64,000 nucleotides of DNA from Cellulosimicrobium cellulans (GTDB taxonomy: Bacteria; Actinomycetota; Actinomycetes; Actinomycetales; Cellulomonadaceae). A program made the translations under genes and the position numbers. The stretch spans positions 372,001 through 436,000 of the forward strand of contig NZ_JAFBCN010000001.1 of the NCBI RefSeq assembly GCF_016907755.1, in the 5' to 3' direction. A model generated the notes under the pieces. It was not told where the DNA came from. It searched no databases and worked only from the letters and a program-made list of their open reading frames with translations. Shown here piece after piece: positions 57,150-64,000 of the stretch (the first letter of the stretch is position 1; each line of letters begins with the position of its first letter).

Positions 57150-57556
57150 TCGTCGACACGTCCGCGCTCGTCGCCATCGTCCTGGACGAGCCGGGCGCCG
57201 ACACGCTCTCCGAGATCCTGCTCGCGGCCAGCCGTCCGCGCATGGCCGCCCCGACCCTCGTCGAGCTCTACGCCGTCCTGGACAACCGGTCGTCCCCGGC
57301 GCAGCGCCGCCGGCTCGACGCCCTCCTGGAGCTCTACGGGATCGAGGTCGAGCCGTTCACGGCCGAGCACGCCGAGATCGCCCGCGAGGCGTACCGCGAG
57401 TTCGGCCGAGGGAGCGGGCACCCGGCACGGCTCAACCTCGGAGACTGCTTCTCCTACGCGCTGGCGGCGGCGACACGGGACCGACTCCTGTACGTCGGGG
57501 ACGACTTCTCGCGCACCGACCTGCGCCCCGCGCACGAGGCCGCACCGCCGGCCTGA
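57146..57556 (+). CDS. vapC: VapC-type PIN-domain ribonuclease toxin
   Basis: 136 residues. PIN-fold acidic residues are visible: MIVDTSALVAI (Asp4), PTLVELYAVL (Glu), NLGDCFSYALA and YVGDDFSRTDL. All four acidic positions for Mg2+-dependent RNA cleavage are present, so the toxin appears active. GTG start in a GTGA overlap. RNA target unknown; tRNA is usual. Confidence 0.92.
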   Translation: MIVDTSALVAIVLDEPGADTLSEILLAASRPRMAAPTLVELYAVLDNRSSPAQRRRLDALLELYGIEVEPFTAEHAEIAREAYREFGRGSGHPARLNLGDCFSYALAAATRDRLLYVGDDFSRTDLRPAHEAAPPA

Positions 57557-57627
57557 GTCGCCACCACGCGCCGGGCGTCGACGACGGCCGCCGCGCGGAG
57601 CGGCACCGCTCCCGGTACGTTCGCGGC

Positions 57628-59502
57628 GTGAGTCGACTCGGAGCCAGGATGCGTGCGTCCGCCGCCGCGGCGGCGGAGAGGGTTCCGCCGTGGGTCTCCG
57701 TCACGCTCGGCGTCGTGTGCACGCTCGTCGGCGCGGGACTCGTCCTGCGCCCGTTCGCCTCGCTCGCGCTCCTGGTGGTCGCGGTCGTCGTCGGAGCCGT
57801 CGTCCTCGGCGTCACGGAGCTCGTCGGCGGGCGGTCGCCCGACCGTGCGGACGAGTCCCGTCCCGGGGCACCCGACGCACCGCGGGCCCCGGGCTGGCCG
57901 CACGTCGCGCGCGGCCTGGTGTTCCTGGCGCTCGCGGTCGCGGTCGTCGTCTGGCCGGCGCCGTCGATCGTCGTCGTCGCGGTCCTCGTCGGCGTCGGGC
58001 TCGTCGTCGCGGGCGTCCTGGACGGGTTCGAGGGGTTCCGGTCGTTCGGCGCCGACCGCTGGACGCGCCTGGCGCTCGGCGTGGCCTCGGTGGTGCTGGG
58101 CGTCCTGGCTCTCGCGTGGCCGGACGTCACGGTCCTCGTCGTCGCCGTCGTCTTCGGTGTCCGCGTCGTGGTCCTCGGTGTCCGACTCGTCGTCTCCGGG
58201 GTCCGCCGCGCCCGCGCGCAGCCGGGGTCGGCGCGCGCCCGGACCGTCGGCGCGGGCGGCGCGCCCGCAGGACCCGACCCGTCGGGGCCCCGCCGCCACG
58301 GTCGGGTCGCGCTCGTCGGCGCGGTGCTCGCCGTCGTCGCGGCCGGGGGGCTCGCGGTCGTGAGCGTCGGTCTGCATCGGGCGGCGCCGCAGGTCGACGC
58401 GTTCTACGACCCGCCCGCGTCCGTCCCGGGCGAGCCCGGCCGGCTCGTGCGCGCGGAGCCGTTCACGCGCGAGATCCCCGACGGCGCGACGGCGTGGCGC
58501 ATCCTCTACACGACGACCCGCGACGAGGGGGAGCCGTCCGTGGCGAGCGGGATCGTCGTCGTGCCGGACGCCGTCGGGGACGCCGCCGCCGCGCCTCCCG
58601 TGATCGCGTGGGCGCACGGCACGACGGGCTACGCGCGCGGGTGCGCGCCGTCCGTCCTCGCCGAGCCGTTCGAGTCGGGCGCGTTCTTCCTGCTCGACGA
58701 CGTCCTCGCGCACGGCTGGGCGCTCGTCGCCACGGACTACGTAGGCCTGGGGACCGACGGCCCGCACCCCTACCTCGTCGGCCAGGGCGAGGCGCGGTCC
58801 GTCCTCGACGCGGTCCGCGCCGCGCGCGAGCTGGACGGCGCGACGCTCGGAGAGCAGACCGTCGTCTGGGGACACTCGCAGGGCGGCCACGCCGCGCTGT
58901 GGACCGGGGCCGTCGCCCCGGAGTACGCGCCCGACGTCCCCCTCGCGGGCGTCGCCGCGCTCGCGCCCGCGAGCGACCTCACGGGCCTGGTCTCCCACCT
59001 GGAGAACGTCACGGGCGGCAGCGTCTTCGCGTCGTTCGTCGTGGAGGCGTACGACGCGATCTACCCGGACAGCGACGCGGCCGGGTACGTCCGGCCCGGT
59101 GCGCGGTTCGTCGTGCGGGAGATGGCGTCGCGCTGCCTGTCGGAGCCGGGCGCGCTCGTCTCCGTCGCGGAGGCCCTGTCGATGGACCAGCCCCTGTGGA
59201 CGACCGACCCCACGACCGGCCCGCTGGGCGAACGCCTGGCTGAGAACGTGCCGACCGGTGCGATCACCGCGCCCCTGCTCGTCGCCCAGGGGGCGTCCGA
59301 CACGCTGATCCTGCCCACGGCGCAGGAGGCGTACGTCGGCGCGCGGTGCGCCGCCGGGCAGCCGGTCGACTACCGCACGTACCCGGGGCGGGACCACGTC
59401 GGGCTCGTGCAGGCCGACTCCCCGCTCGCCCCGGACCTCGTGCGGTGGACCGAGGCGCGCCTGGCGGGCGAGCCCCCGACCCCGACGTGCGCCGCCGGGT
59501 GA
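57628..59502 (+). CDS. membrane-anchored lipase with HdeD/DUF308-like N-terminus
   Basis: 624 residues. The N-terminal 250 residues comprise three TM hairpins with the HdeD/DUF308 pattern, each with a [RV/A]-W/RP turn (LRPFAS, VWPAPS, AWPDVT). A single TM helix (VALVGAVLAVVAAGGLAVVSVGL) leads to an extracytoplasmic alpha/beta-hydrolase (about 270-624): VIAWAHGTTGYARGCAPS, then VVWGHSQGGHAALWTG (nucleophile Ser) and a C-terminal YPGRDHVGLV (His). Asp is in AQGASDTLILP. The hydrolase half matches secretory lipase/prolyl-oligopeptidase-like Lip proteins. The GTG at 57628 is inferred. Confidence 0.85.
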   Translation: MSRLGARMRASAAAAAERVPPWVSVTLGVVCTLVGAGLVLRPFASLALLVVAVVVGAVVLGVTELVGGRSPDRADESRPGAPDAPRAPGWPHVARGLVFLALAVAVVVWPAPSIVVVAVLVGVGLVVAGVLDGFEGFRSFGADRWTRLALGVASVVLGVLALAWPDVTVLVVAVVFGVRVVVLGVRLVVSGVRRARAQPGSARARTVGAGGAPAGPDPSGPRRHGRVALVGAVLAVVAAGGLAVVSVGLHRAAPQVDAFYDPPASVPGEPGRLVRAEPFTREIPDGATAWRILYTTTRDEGEPSVASGIVVVPDAVGDAAAAPPVIAWAHGTTGYARGCAPSVLAEPFESGAFFLLDDVLAHGWALVATDYVGLGTDGPHPYLVGQGEARSVLDAVRAARELDGATLGEQTVVWGHSQGGHAALWTGAVAPEYAPDVPLAGVAALAPASDLTGLVSHLENVTGGSVFASFVVEAYDAIYPDSDAAGYVRPGARFVVREMASRCLSEPGALVSVAEALSMDQPLWTTDPTTGPLGERLAENVPTGAITAPLLVAQGASDTLILPTAQEAYVGARCAAGQPVDYRTYPGRDHVGLVQADSPLAPDLVRWTEARLAGEPPTPTCAAG

Positions 59503-59509
59503 CCTGCCG

Positions 59510-60799
59510 TCAGGGGGCGACCAGGCCGCCGTCGGGCGCACGGACCCCCGCGGCCCACGCGTCGTGGCCGGCGAGGTCCGCCGGGTAGCGGGCCGCGGCG
59601 CGCTCGTCGAGGTCGACGCCGAAGCCCGGCGCGTCGTGCGGGCGCAGCCACCCGTCGGTGATCCGCAGCGTGCCGGGGAAGACCTCGTGCACGGCGTCGG
59701 AGTACACGTGGCCCTCCTGGATGCCGAACGCGGTCGACGTGACGTCGAGCGCGACGTTCGCCGCCGCGCCCACCGGCGACGTGTCGCCCGGCGCGTGCCA
59801 GGCCGTGCGCACCCCGACCATCTCGGCGGCCGTCGCGAGGGCCCGGCCCGCGCTAAGTCCGCCGATCGCGCTGATGTGGCACCGGATCAGGTCGACGCCG
59901 CCGCCCAGGACGAGCCGCGCGGCGTCGGGGAACGACGTTGCGAGCTCGCCGACCGCGATCGGCACCGGCGAGGCGGCGCGCACCTCGGGCAGGCGGTCCC
60001 AGTGCTCGGGCGCAAGGACGTCCTCGAGGAAGAACGGGCGGTACGGCTCGAGGGCCCGGGCGAGCATCACGGCCTGCTTGGGCGTGAGGCGCGAGTGCAC
60101 GTCGTGCAGCAGCTCGACCTGCTCGCCCAGCGCCTCGCGCGCCGCCGCGAAGAGGCGCGGCGTGCGGCGCAGGTACTCCTCGACGCTCCACCCGTGGGGG
60201 TTCGGCGCGGCGGGGTATCCGGGCTCGGGGTCGACGGGCGTGCCGTAGTGCCCGAGGCCCGGCTGGCCGGTCTGGATGCGCACGTGCCGCCACCCGGCGT
60301 CGACGATCCGCGCCGCGTCGTCGATCGTCTCCTCGACCGTGCGCCCGCTCGCGTGCAGGTAGGTGTCGGCGGCGTCGCGCACCTTCCCGCCGAGCAGCTC
60401 GTGGACCGGCATGCCCGCACGCTTGCCGGCGATGTCCCACAGCGCCATGTCGAGGCCGGAGATCGCGTTGTTCCCCACCGGGCCCTCGCGCCAGTACGGC
60501 GCGAGCCGCGCGAGCCGCACCAGGTCGCCGATGTCGCCCGGGTAGCGGCCGACGACGATCCGCTCGAGGTGCTGCTCCACGTACGCGGCCACGGCGTGCC
60601 AGCGCTGCGTGTACGTCGCGCAGCCCAGCCCGTACAGGCCGGGCACGTTCGTGTCGACGCGCACGACGACGAGCGGGATGCCGTCCGGCGCGGTGACGAT
60701 CGCGCGCACGCCGGTGATGCGCGTGCCGTCGCGCGCGGGCCACGGGTTCGCGAACGCCGGGTCGACGGGGTGGACGGTGCTGAGCGGGGCGTCGGTCAC
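59510..60799 (-). CDS. enolase-superfamily sugar-acid dehydratase (ManD/RspA-like)
   Basis: 429 residues. The metal ligands are LLHDVHSRLTP (Asp, with the catalytic His two residues on, as in D-mannonate dehydratase), FFLEDVLAPE (Glu) and PIAVGELATSF (Glu). The capping domain begins ITGVRAIVTAPDGIPLVVVRVDT, and HAPGDTSPVG contributes the late His. This fits the ManD subgroup, which dehydrates D-mannonate or D-gluconate. The GTG start overlaps the stop of the epimerase-like gene (GTGA), pointing to one sugar-acid pathway. Exact substrate uncertain. Confidence 0.88.
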   Translation of the reverse strand: MTDAPLSTVHPVDPAFANPWPARDGTRITGVRAIVTAPDGIPLVVVRVDTNVPGLYGLGCATYTQRWHAVAAYVEQHLERIVVGRYPGDIGDLVRLARLAPYWREGPVGNNAISGLDMALWDIAGKRAGMPVHELLGGKVRDAADTYLHASGRTVEETIDDAARIVDAGWRHVRIQTGQPGLGHYGTPVDPEPGYPAAPNPHGWSVEEYLRRTPRLFAAAREALGEQVELLHDVHSRLTPKQAVMLARALEPYRPFFLEDVLAPEHWDRLPEVRAASPVPIAVGELATSFPDAARLVLGGGVDLIRCHISAIGGLSAGRALATAAEMVGVRTAWHAPGDTSPVGAAANVALDVTSTAFGIQEGHVYSDAVHEVFPGTLRITDGWLRPHDAPGFGVDLDERAAARYPADLAGHDAWAAGVRAPDGGLVAP

Positions 60800-61665
60800 G
60801 GGGTCTCCGAGGTGGTTCGGTCGGCGGGGCGGTGGAGGGAGTGTCGCGGGCGGAAGCCGAGCAGCTCGCGCGCGCGGCGCGTGTCGACGAGGCCGTCGCG
60901 CGGTCCGATCGCGCAGGTGAGGGGAACGCCGGGCGCGTACCGGGCGAGGAGCTCCGGGGTCGGGGTGTCCAGGAGCGTGTCGTCCGCGGCGAGCCCGACG
61001 ACGTGCGCGCCCGTGAGGTCGGCCGTCAGCCCGGCCTCGATCGCTCCCGCCGCGTCGCGCAGGTCCAGGTAGGCCCAGCCCTCGCGCGCCATGACGCGCG
61101 GGTCGCGGGCGACGGCGGCCGCGGTCTCCCGGAGGCCGGCGGCGTCGCGCACGTGCGGGAAGCGCAGCGCGACGACGTCGATGCCCCACCGCCGCCACGC
61201 GGCCCGGGCCGCGCCCTCGTCCGCCTGCTTCGAGAGCGAGTACGCGTCGGCGACGTCGGCGGGCGCGTCCTCGTCGAGGGGGTAGTACGCGGGGTGCACG
61301 TCGTGCGGGTTCATCGGGACCCCGAACGCGTTGATGCTGCTCGCGATCACTGCGCGCCGCACGCCCTGCTCGCCCGCGAGCGAGAGCACGGCCCAGGTCG
61401 CGGTCGTGTTGGTCGCGTACACCTCGAGCGGGGTGCCCAGGTTCGGGTGCGGGATCGCCGCGAGGTGCACGACGGCGTCCGCGTCCTCGAGCCCGCGGCC
61501 CACGTCCTCCGCGGAGCGGGCGTCTCCGACGACGGCCCGGTCGGCGGGGCACGGGTGTTCGAACGCGGTGGACAGCGCCGTGACCTCGTACCCGCGGTCG
61601 AGGAGGTGGCGCACCGTCGCGCGGCCGATGCCGCCGTCGGCACCGGTGACGAGGACGCGCGTCAT
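60796..61665 (-). CDS. NAD-dependent epimerase/dehydratase-family (extended SDR) protein
   Basis: 289 residues. The Rossmann motif is RVLVTGADGGIGRATVRHLLDRG, followed by VVHLAAIPHPN, the SSINAFG strand and the catalytic pair YSLSK (YxxxK). The size and NPHDVHPAYYPLDEDAP insert resemble uronate-dehydrogenase-like and related SDRs acting on hexuronates. It is coupled to a ManD-like dehydratase downstream, so both probably belong to one sugar-acid route. The ATG at 61665 lies 20 nt after the upstream gene's stop. Confidence 0.87.
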   Translation of the reverse strand: MTRVLVTGADGGIGRATVRHLLDRGYEVTALSTAFEHPCPADRAVVGDARSAEDVGRGLEDADAVVHLAAIPHPNLGTPLEVYATNTTATWAVLSLAGEQGVRRAVIASSINAFGVPMNPHDVHPAYYPLDEDAPADVADAYSLSKQADEGAARAAWRRWGIDVVALRFPHVRDAAGLRETAAAVARDPRVMAREGWAYLDLRDAAGAIEAGLTADLTGAHVVGLAADDTLLDTPTPELLARYAPGVPLTCAIGPRDGLVDTRRARELLGFRPRHSLHRPADRTTSETP

Positions 61666-61685
61666 GCCCTCACCCTACGTCCCGG

Positions 61686-62078
61686 TCAGGTGTGGTCGTC
61701 GCGTTCTTGCGGGTCCACTGTCGGGGTCTTGCTCTCCGGCGTGGCGGCGGTCGCCCGCGCGCGCAGCATGCTCGCGACGTCCGCGAGCGTGCTGCCCACC
61801 GCGCGCGGCGCGCGCTCGGGGCGGAGGTAGCGGGCGTCGTCGTCCGGGTCGTCGGCCTCGCCGGTCACCGCCGCGGCGCCGGTCACGGCTCGCGGGGCGT
61901 CGGTGGGGAACGGGGCGGGCGCCGCCGTCGTGCTCGGCACCACGCGGCCGCCGCCCGCACGCCATGCGAGCGTCGCGTCGACGAGGCGTCGGTACACGCC
62001 CGCGTCGAGCGGGTCGCGGAGCCAGGCGTCCGCCGCCTCGGCGACGTGCCGCGCGAGCCGCGCGTCCTGGTCGGTCAC
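61686..62078 (-). CDS. hypothetical protein heading the sugar-acid operon
   Basis: 130 residues, no recognised domain. The N-terminal 50 residues are helical (ARLARHVAEAADAWLRDPLDAGVYRRLVDATLAWRA). The C-terminal 80 are Ala/Pro-rich and acidic. AGGAGGCGAC precedes the GTG, a very good ribosome site, and coding bias is normal, so the gene is probably real. It ends 20 nt before the epimerase-like gene. Confidence 0.6.
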   Translation of the reverse strand: MTDQDARLARHVAEAADAWLRDPLDAGVYRRLVDATLAWRAGGGRVVPSTTAAPAPFPTDAPRAVTGAAAVTGEADDPDDDARYLRPERAPRAVGSTLADVASMLRARATAATPESKTPTVDPQERDDHT

Positions 62079-62186
62079 GTCGCCTCCTGCGGGATGGTCG
62101 TCGGCCTTCGCACCGGCCCATCCTCCCGCGCCCGGCGTCGACCTGCTTGCGAGCGCCCCCGTACCGCGTGACGGTGGCGAGCGGAG

Positions 62187-62618
62187 GTGGTCGCCGTGGC
62201 CGACGTGTTCCCCCGGATCGCCCAGGTCGTGCTCGACACGACCGACGCCCGTGCGCTCGCGGAGTTCTACCGCGCGCTGTTCGGGCTCGAGTACCGCGCG
62301 GGCGACGAGCCGCCACCCGCGGGCGAGCCGGACCCGGCGGGTGCGGACTGGCTCGTGCTGCGCGCCGCGCCGGGCGGGGTCCAGCTCGCGTTCCAGCAGG
62401 TCGGCATGCTCCCGCCGTCGACGTGGCCGGACGACGGCGTGCCGCAGCAGCTCCACCTCGACTGCACCGTGGCGGACGTCGCGGAGCTCGACCGGCAGCA
62501 CGAGCGCGCCCTCGCGCTCGGGGCGCGCCTGCTCCACGACCGGTCGGACGACCCGGACGAGCCGCTGCGCGTCTACGCCGACCCGGCCGGGCACCCGTTC
62601 TGCGTGTTCGTGGGCTGA
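62187..62618 (+). CDS. VOC-family (glyoxalase/bleomycin-resistance-like) protein
   Basis: 143 residues with two beta-alpha-beta-beta modules: RIAQVVLDTTDARALAEFYRALFGLEYR, then WLVLRAAPGGVQLAFQQV and QLHLDCTVADVAELDRQHERALALGARLLHD with DPAGHPFCVFVG at the end. These fit the C-terminal VOC glyoxalase-like group. GTG at 62187 or 62196. Whether it is an enzyme or binds a drug is unknown. Confidence 0.88.
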   Translation: MVAVADVFPRIAQVVLDTTDARALAEFYRALFGLEYRAGDEPPPAGEPDPAGADWLVLRAAPGGVQLAFQQVGMLPPSTWPDDGVPQQLHLDCTVADVAELDRQHERALALGARLLHDRSDDPDEPLRVYADPAGHPFCVFVG

Positions 62619-62640
62619 CCGCCCGGAACGCGACCCTTGC

Positions 62641-62657
62641 ATACCCCCTACCGGTAT
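62641..62657. promoter_or_regulatory. CsoR/CstR-type operator 1
   Basis: ATACCCCCTACCGGTAT shows ATACC...GGTAT ends around a C/G-rich core, as in operators of the CsoR/CstR/RcnR family. It overlaps a TATAGT that could be the -10 of the MFS promoter. Confidence 0.6.
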
Positions 62658-62674
62658 AGTACCTTCACCGCCAG

Positions 62675-62691
62675 ATACCCCCATGGGGTAT
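62675..62691. promoter_or_regulatory. CsoR/CstR-type operator 2
   Basis: ATACCCCCATGGGGTAT, a second CsoR-like site, 34 bp (centre to centre) from the first and 83 bp before the MFS ATG. Two sites support specific regulation by a Cu(I)- or persulfide-sensing CsoR protein; no such gene is in the window. Confidence 0.65.
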
Positions 62692-62773
62692 TTGGCGACG
62701 GATCGCCGTCGTCACACGAGCCGCCGTTCCTGGCGGCGGGACGGGGCCGACGGGGCCCGGAGGAGGACGCTCG

Positions 62774-64000
62774 ATGTCGGACGCATCGAGGCGGGGGTGG
62801 GCCCTCGGGCTCATCGCCACCGCACAGTTCATGGTCATCATGGACACCTCGATCATCGGGGTGGCCCTCCCACGCATCCAGGAGGACCTCGGCTTCTCGC
62901 CGGGCAACCTGTCGTGGGTCTTCAACGCCTACGTCGTCGCGTTCGCCGGCCTCCTGCTTCTCGGCGGCCGGCTCGCCGACCTCTTCGGCGCGCGCCGCGT
63001 CTTCACGATCGGCTGGGCGGTGCTCCTGGTCGGGTCCGTCGTCGCCGGGGCGGCCGACAGCGTCGCCGTCGAGCTCGTCGGCCGCATCGTCCAGGGCGCA
63101 GGCGCGGCACTGGTCGCCCCCGCCGCGCTCACCCTGCTGATGTCGATCTTCGGATCCAGCCCGCGCGAGCTCACCCGGGCGCTCGCTGTCTACGGTGCCG
63201 CGGCACCCGCGGGCGGCACCGCCGGCGTCTTCCTCGGCGGACTCATCACCGAGTACGCGAGCTGGCCGTGGGTGTTCTGGATCAACGTGCCGATCGCGGT
63301 CCTCGTGCTCGCCGTCACGCGGGTCCTGCTCCCTGCCGGGTCGCGGACCCGCGGGTCCGTCGACGTCGTCGGCGCGCTCACCGTCACGGCGGGCCTCGGC
63401 GCCCTCGTCTTCGCGGTCGTGCGAGCCCCCGAGGTCGGGTGGGGAGCGGTGCAGACCTGGCTCGTGCTCGGCGCGGCGCTCCTGCTGCTCGCCGGGTTCG
63501 TCGTCAGCCAGGCGCGGCGCAGCCAGCCGCTCGTGCCGCTGCGGATCTTCCGGACGCCCAACCTCGGCGCGGCCAACCTCGCCCAGGCGCTGCTCGGCGC
63601 CGCCTGGGTCGCCATGTGGTTCTACCTCAACCTGTACCTCCAGCAGGTCCTCGGGCTCGGGGCGTTCGCGTCGGGCGCCGCGCTCGTGCCGATGACCGCG
63701 CTCGTCATGGTCGGGATGGTCGCGCTCGCCCCGCGCCTCATCGCGCGCTGGGGCAGCAAGGCGCTCGTCGTCTCCGGCCTGCTCGTCCTCGCGGTCGGTC
63801 TCGGGTGGCTCTCGTTCGTCCGGCCCGACGGCGCGTACGCCGTCGACGTGCTGCCCGCGACGCTCGTCGCGGCGCTCGGCATGTCGCTCGCCTTCATCCC
63901 GTCGCTCGGCACCGCGATCTCCAGCGCCCCGCCGCAGGACGGCGGCCTCGCGTCCGGGATCGTCAACACGAGCTACCAGGTGGGCTCCGCGCTCGGGCTC
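62774..64000 (+). CDS. MFS transporter, DHA2 (EmrB/QacA) family, cut by window edge
   Basis: The frame runs from the ATG at 62774 (AGGAGG 7 nt upstream) to the window end, 409 codons without a stop. Motif D1 reads MVIMDTSIIGVALPRIQEDL. LSWVFNAYVVAFAGLLLLGGRLADLFGARRVF is motif A, and APAGGTAGVFLGGLI motif C. About 12 TM helices are visible, with the remaining ones beyond the edge. Two CsoR-like operators upstream suggest induction by copper or reactive sulfur rather than by antibiotics. The transported compound is unknown. Confidence 0.9.
   Translation, partial: MSDASRRGWALGLIATAQFMVIMDTSIIGVALPRIQEDLGFSPGNLSWVFNAYVVAFAGLLLLGGRLADLFGARRVFTIGWAVLLVGSVVAGAADSVAVELVGRIVQGAGAALVAPAALTLLMSIFGSSPRELTRALAVYGAAAPAGGTAGVFLGGLITEYASWPWVFWINVPIAVLVLAVTRVLLPAGSRTRGSVDVVGALTVTAGLGALVFAVVRAPEVGWGAVQTWLVLGAALLLLAGFVVSQARRSQPLVPLRIFRTPNLGAANLAQALLGAAWVAMWFYLNLYLQQVLGLGAFASGAALVPMTALVMVGMVALAPRLIARWGSKALVVSGLLVLAVGLGWLSFVRPDGAYAVDVLPATLVAALGMSLAFIPSLGTAISSAPPQDGGLASGIVNTSYQVGSALGL

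Noticed and set aside
62637-62660. TTGCAT and TATAGT as a -35/-10 pair before the MFS gene
   Set aside because: Only 12 nt separate them, too short for a normal promoter; TATAGT alone may still be a -10.

Overview
The window is a GC-rich stretch of actinobacterial chromosome. Most third codon positions are G or C, GTG and TTG starts are common, and there are many ATGA or GTGA stop-start overlaps. The gene content (GH18 chitinase, GH87-type alpha-1,3-glucanase, WXG100 proteins, tandem glycine riboswitch, DtxR/IdeR-type iron box) suggests a Cellulosimicrobium/Cellulomonas-like soil actinomycete; the genus is an inference. I see no rRNA, tRNA, insertion sequence, prophage or CRISPR array. The sequence reads as intact chromosome with about 60 protein genes.

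Layout. 0-13.3 kb: end of an alpha/beta hydrolase, a GT1-type glycosyltransferase, a PadR regulator with its membrane partner and two tandem CCTAG-N5-CTAGG operators, a flavin monooxygenase divergent from a TetR regulator, an iron-siderophore ABC transporter under an iron box, idi, and a translationally coupled WXG100 operon. 13.5-24.1 kb: a methyltransferase, then a LacI regulator divergent from an operon that joins a complete branched-chain-amino-acid (LIV) type ABC transporter to three sugar-type enzymes (Gfo/Idh/MocA, DUF993, sugar-phosphate isomerase-like). 24.2-28.5 kb: a second WXG100 module and an HxlR/MFS pair. 28.8-34.4 kb: NmrA-like reductase, low-molecular-weight protein tyrosine phosphatase, VanZ, rifampin ADP-ribosyltransferase Arr, a hydrolase and a GH18 chitinase. 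34.5-43.4 kb: DUF1992, an aminotransferase, an EEP-fold phosphatase/nuclease, LysR, a PPOX-fold protein, a malate/lactate dehydrogenase fused to an ACT domain, and a formate/nitrite channel. 43.4-47.6 kb: paired ABC exporters with an SdpI-like protein. 47.7-52.7 kb: glycine cleavage operon gcvP-gcvT-gcvH behind a tandem glycine riboswitch. 52.7-64 kb: a small LuxR-type HTH gene behind a CRP-like site, a Nudix hydrolase, GH87 glucanase, vapBC, an HdeD-lipase fusion, a sugar-acid dehydratase operon, and a drug-efflux MFS behind two CsoR-type operators.

Most noteworthy: (i) the LacI-LIV-Gfo-DUF993-isomerase operon, an amino-acid-type importer wired to what looks like sugar or cyclitol catabolism; (ii) two paralogous WXG100 modules, each with a partner protein and a two-TM membrane protein, but no ESX core nearby; (iii) a family of long palindromes with GAGTGC...GCACTC ends lying at gene 3' ends; (iv) a dispersed 20-mer that also sits inside the gcvP coding sequence; (v) the MDH-ACT and HdeD-lipase fusions.
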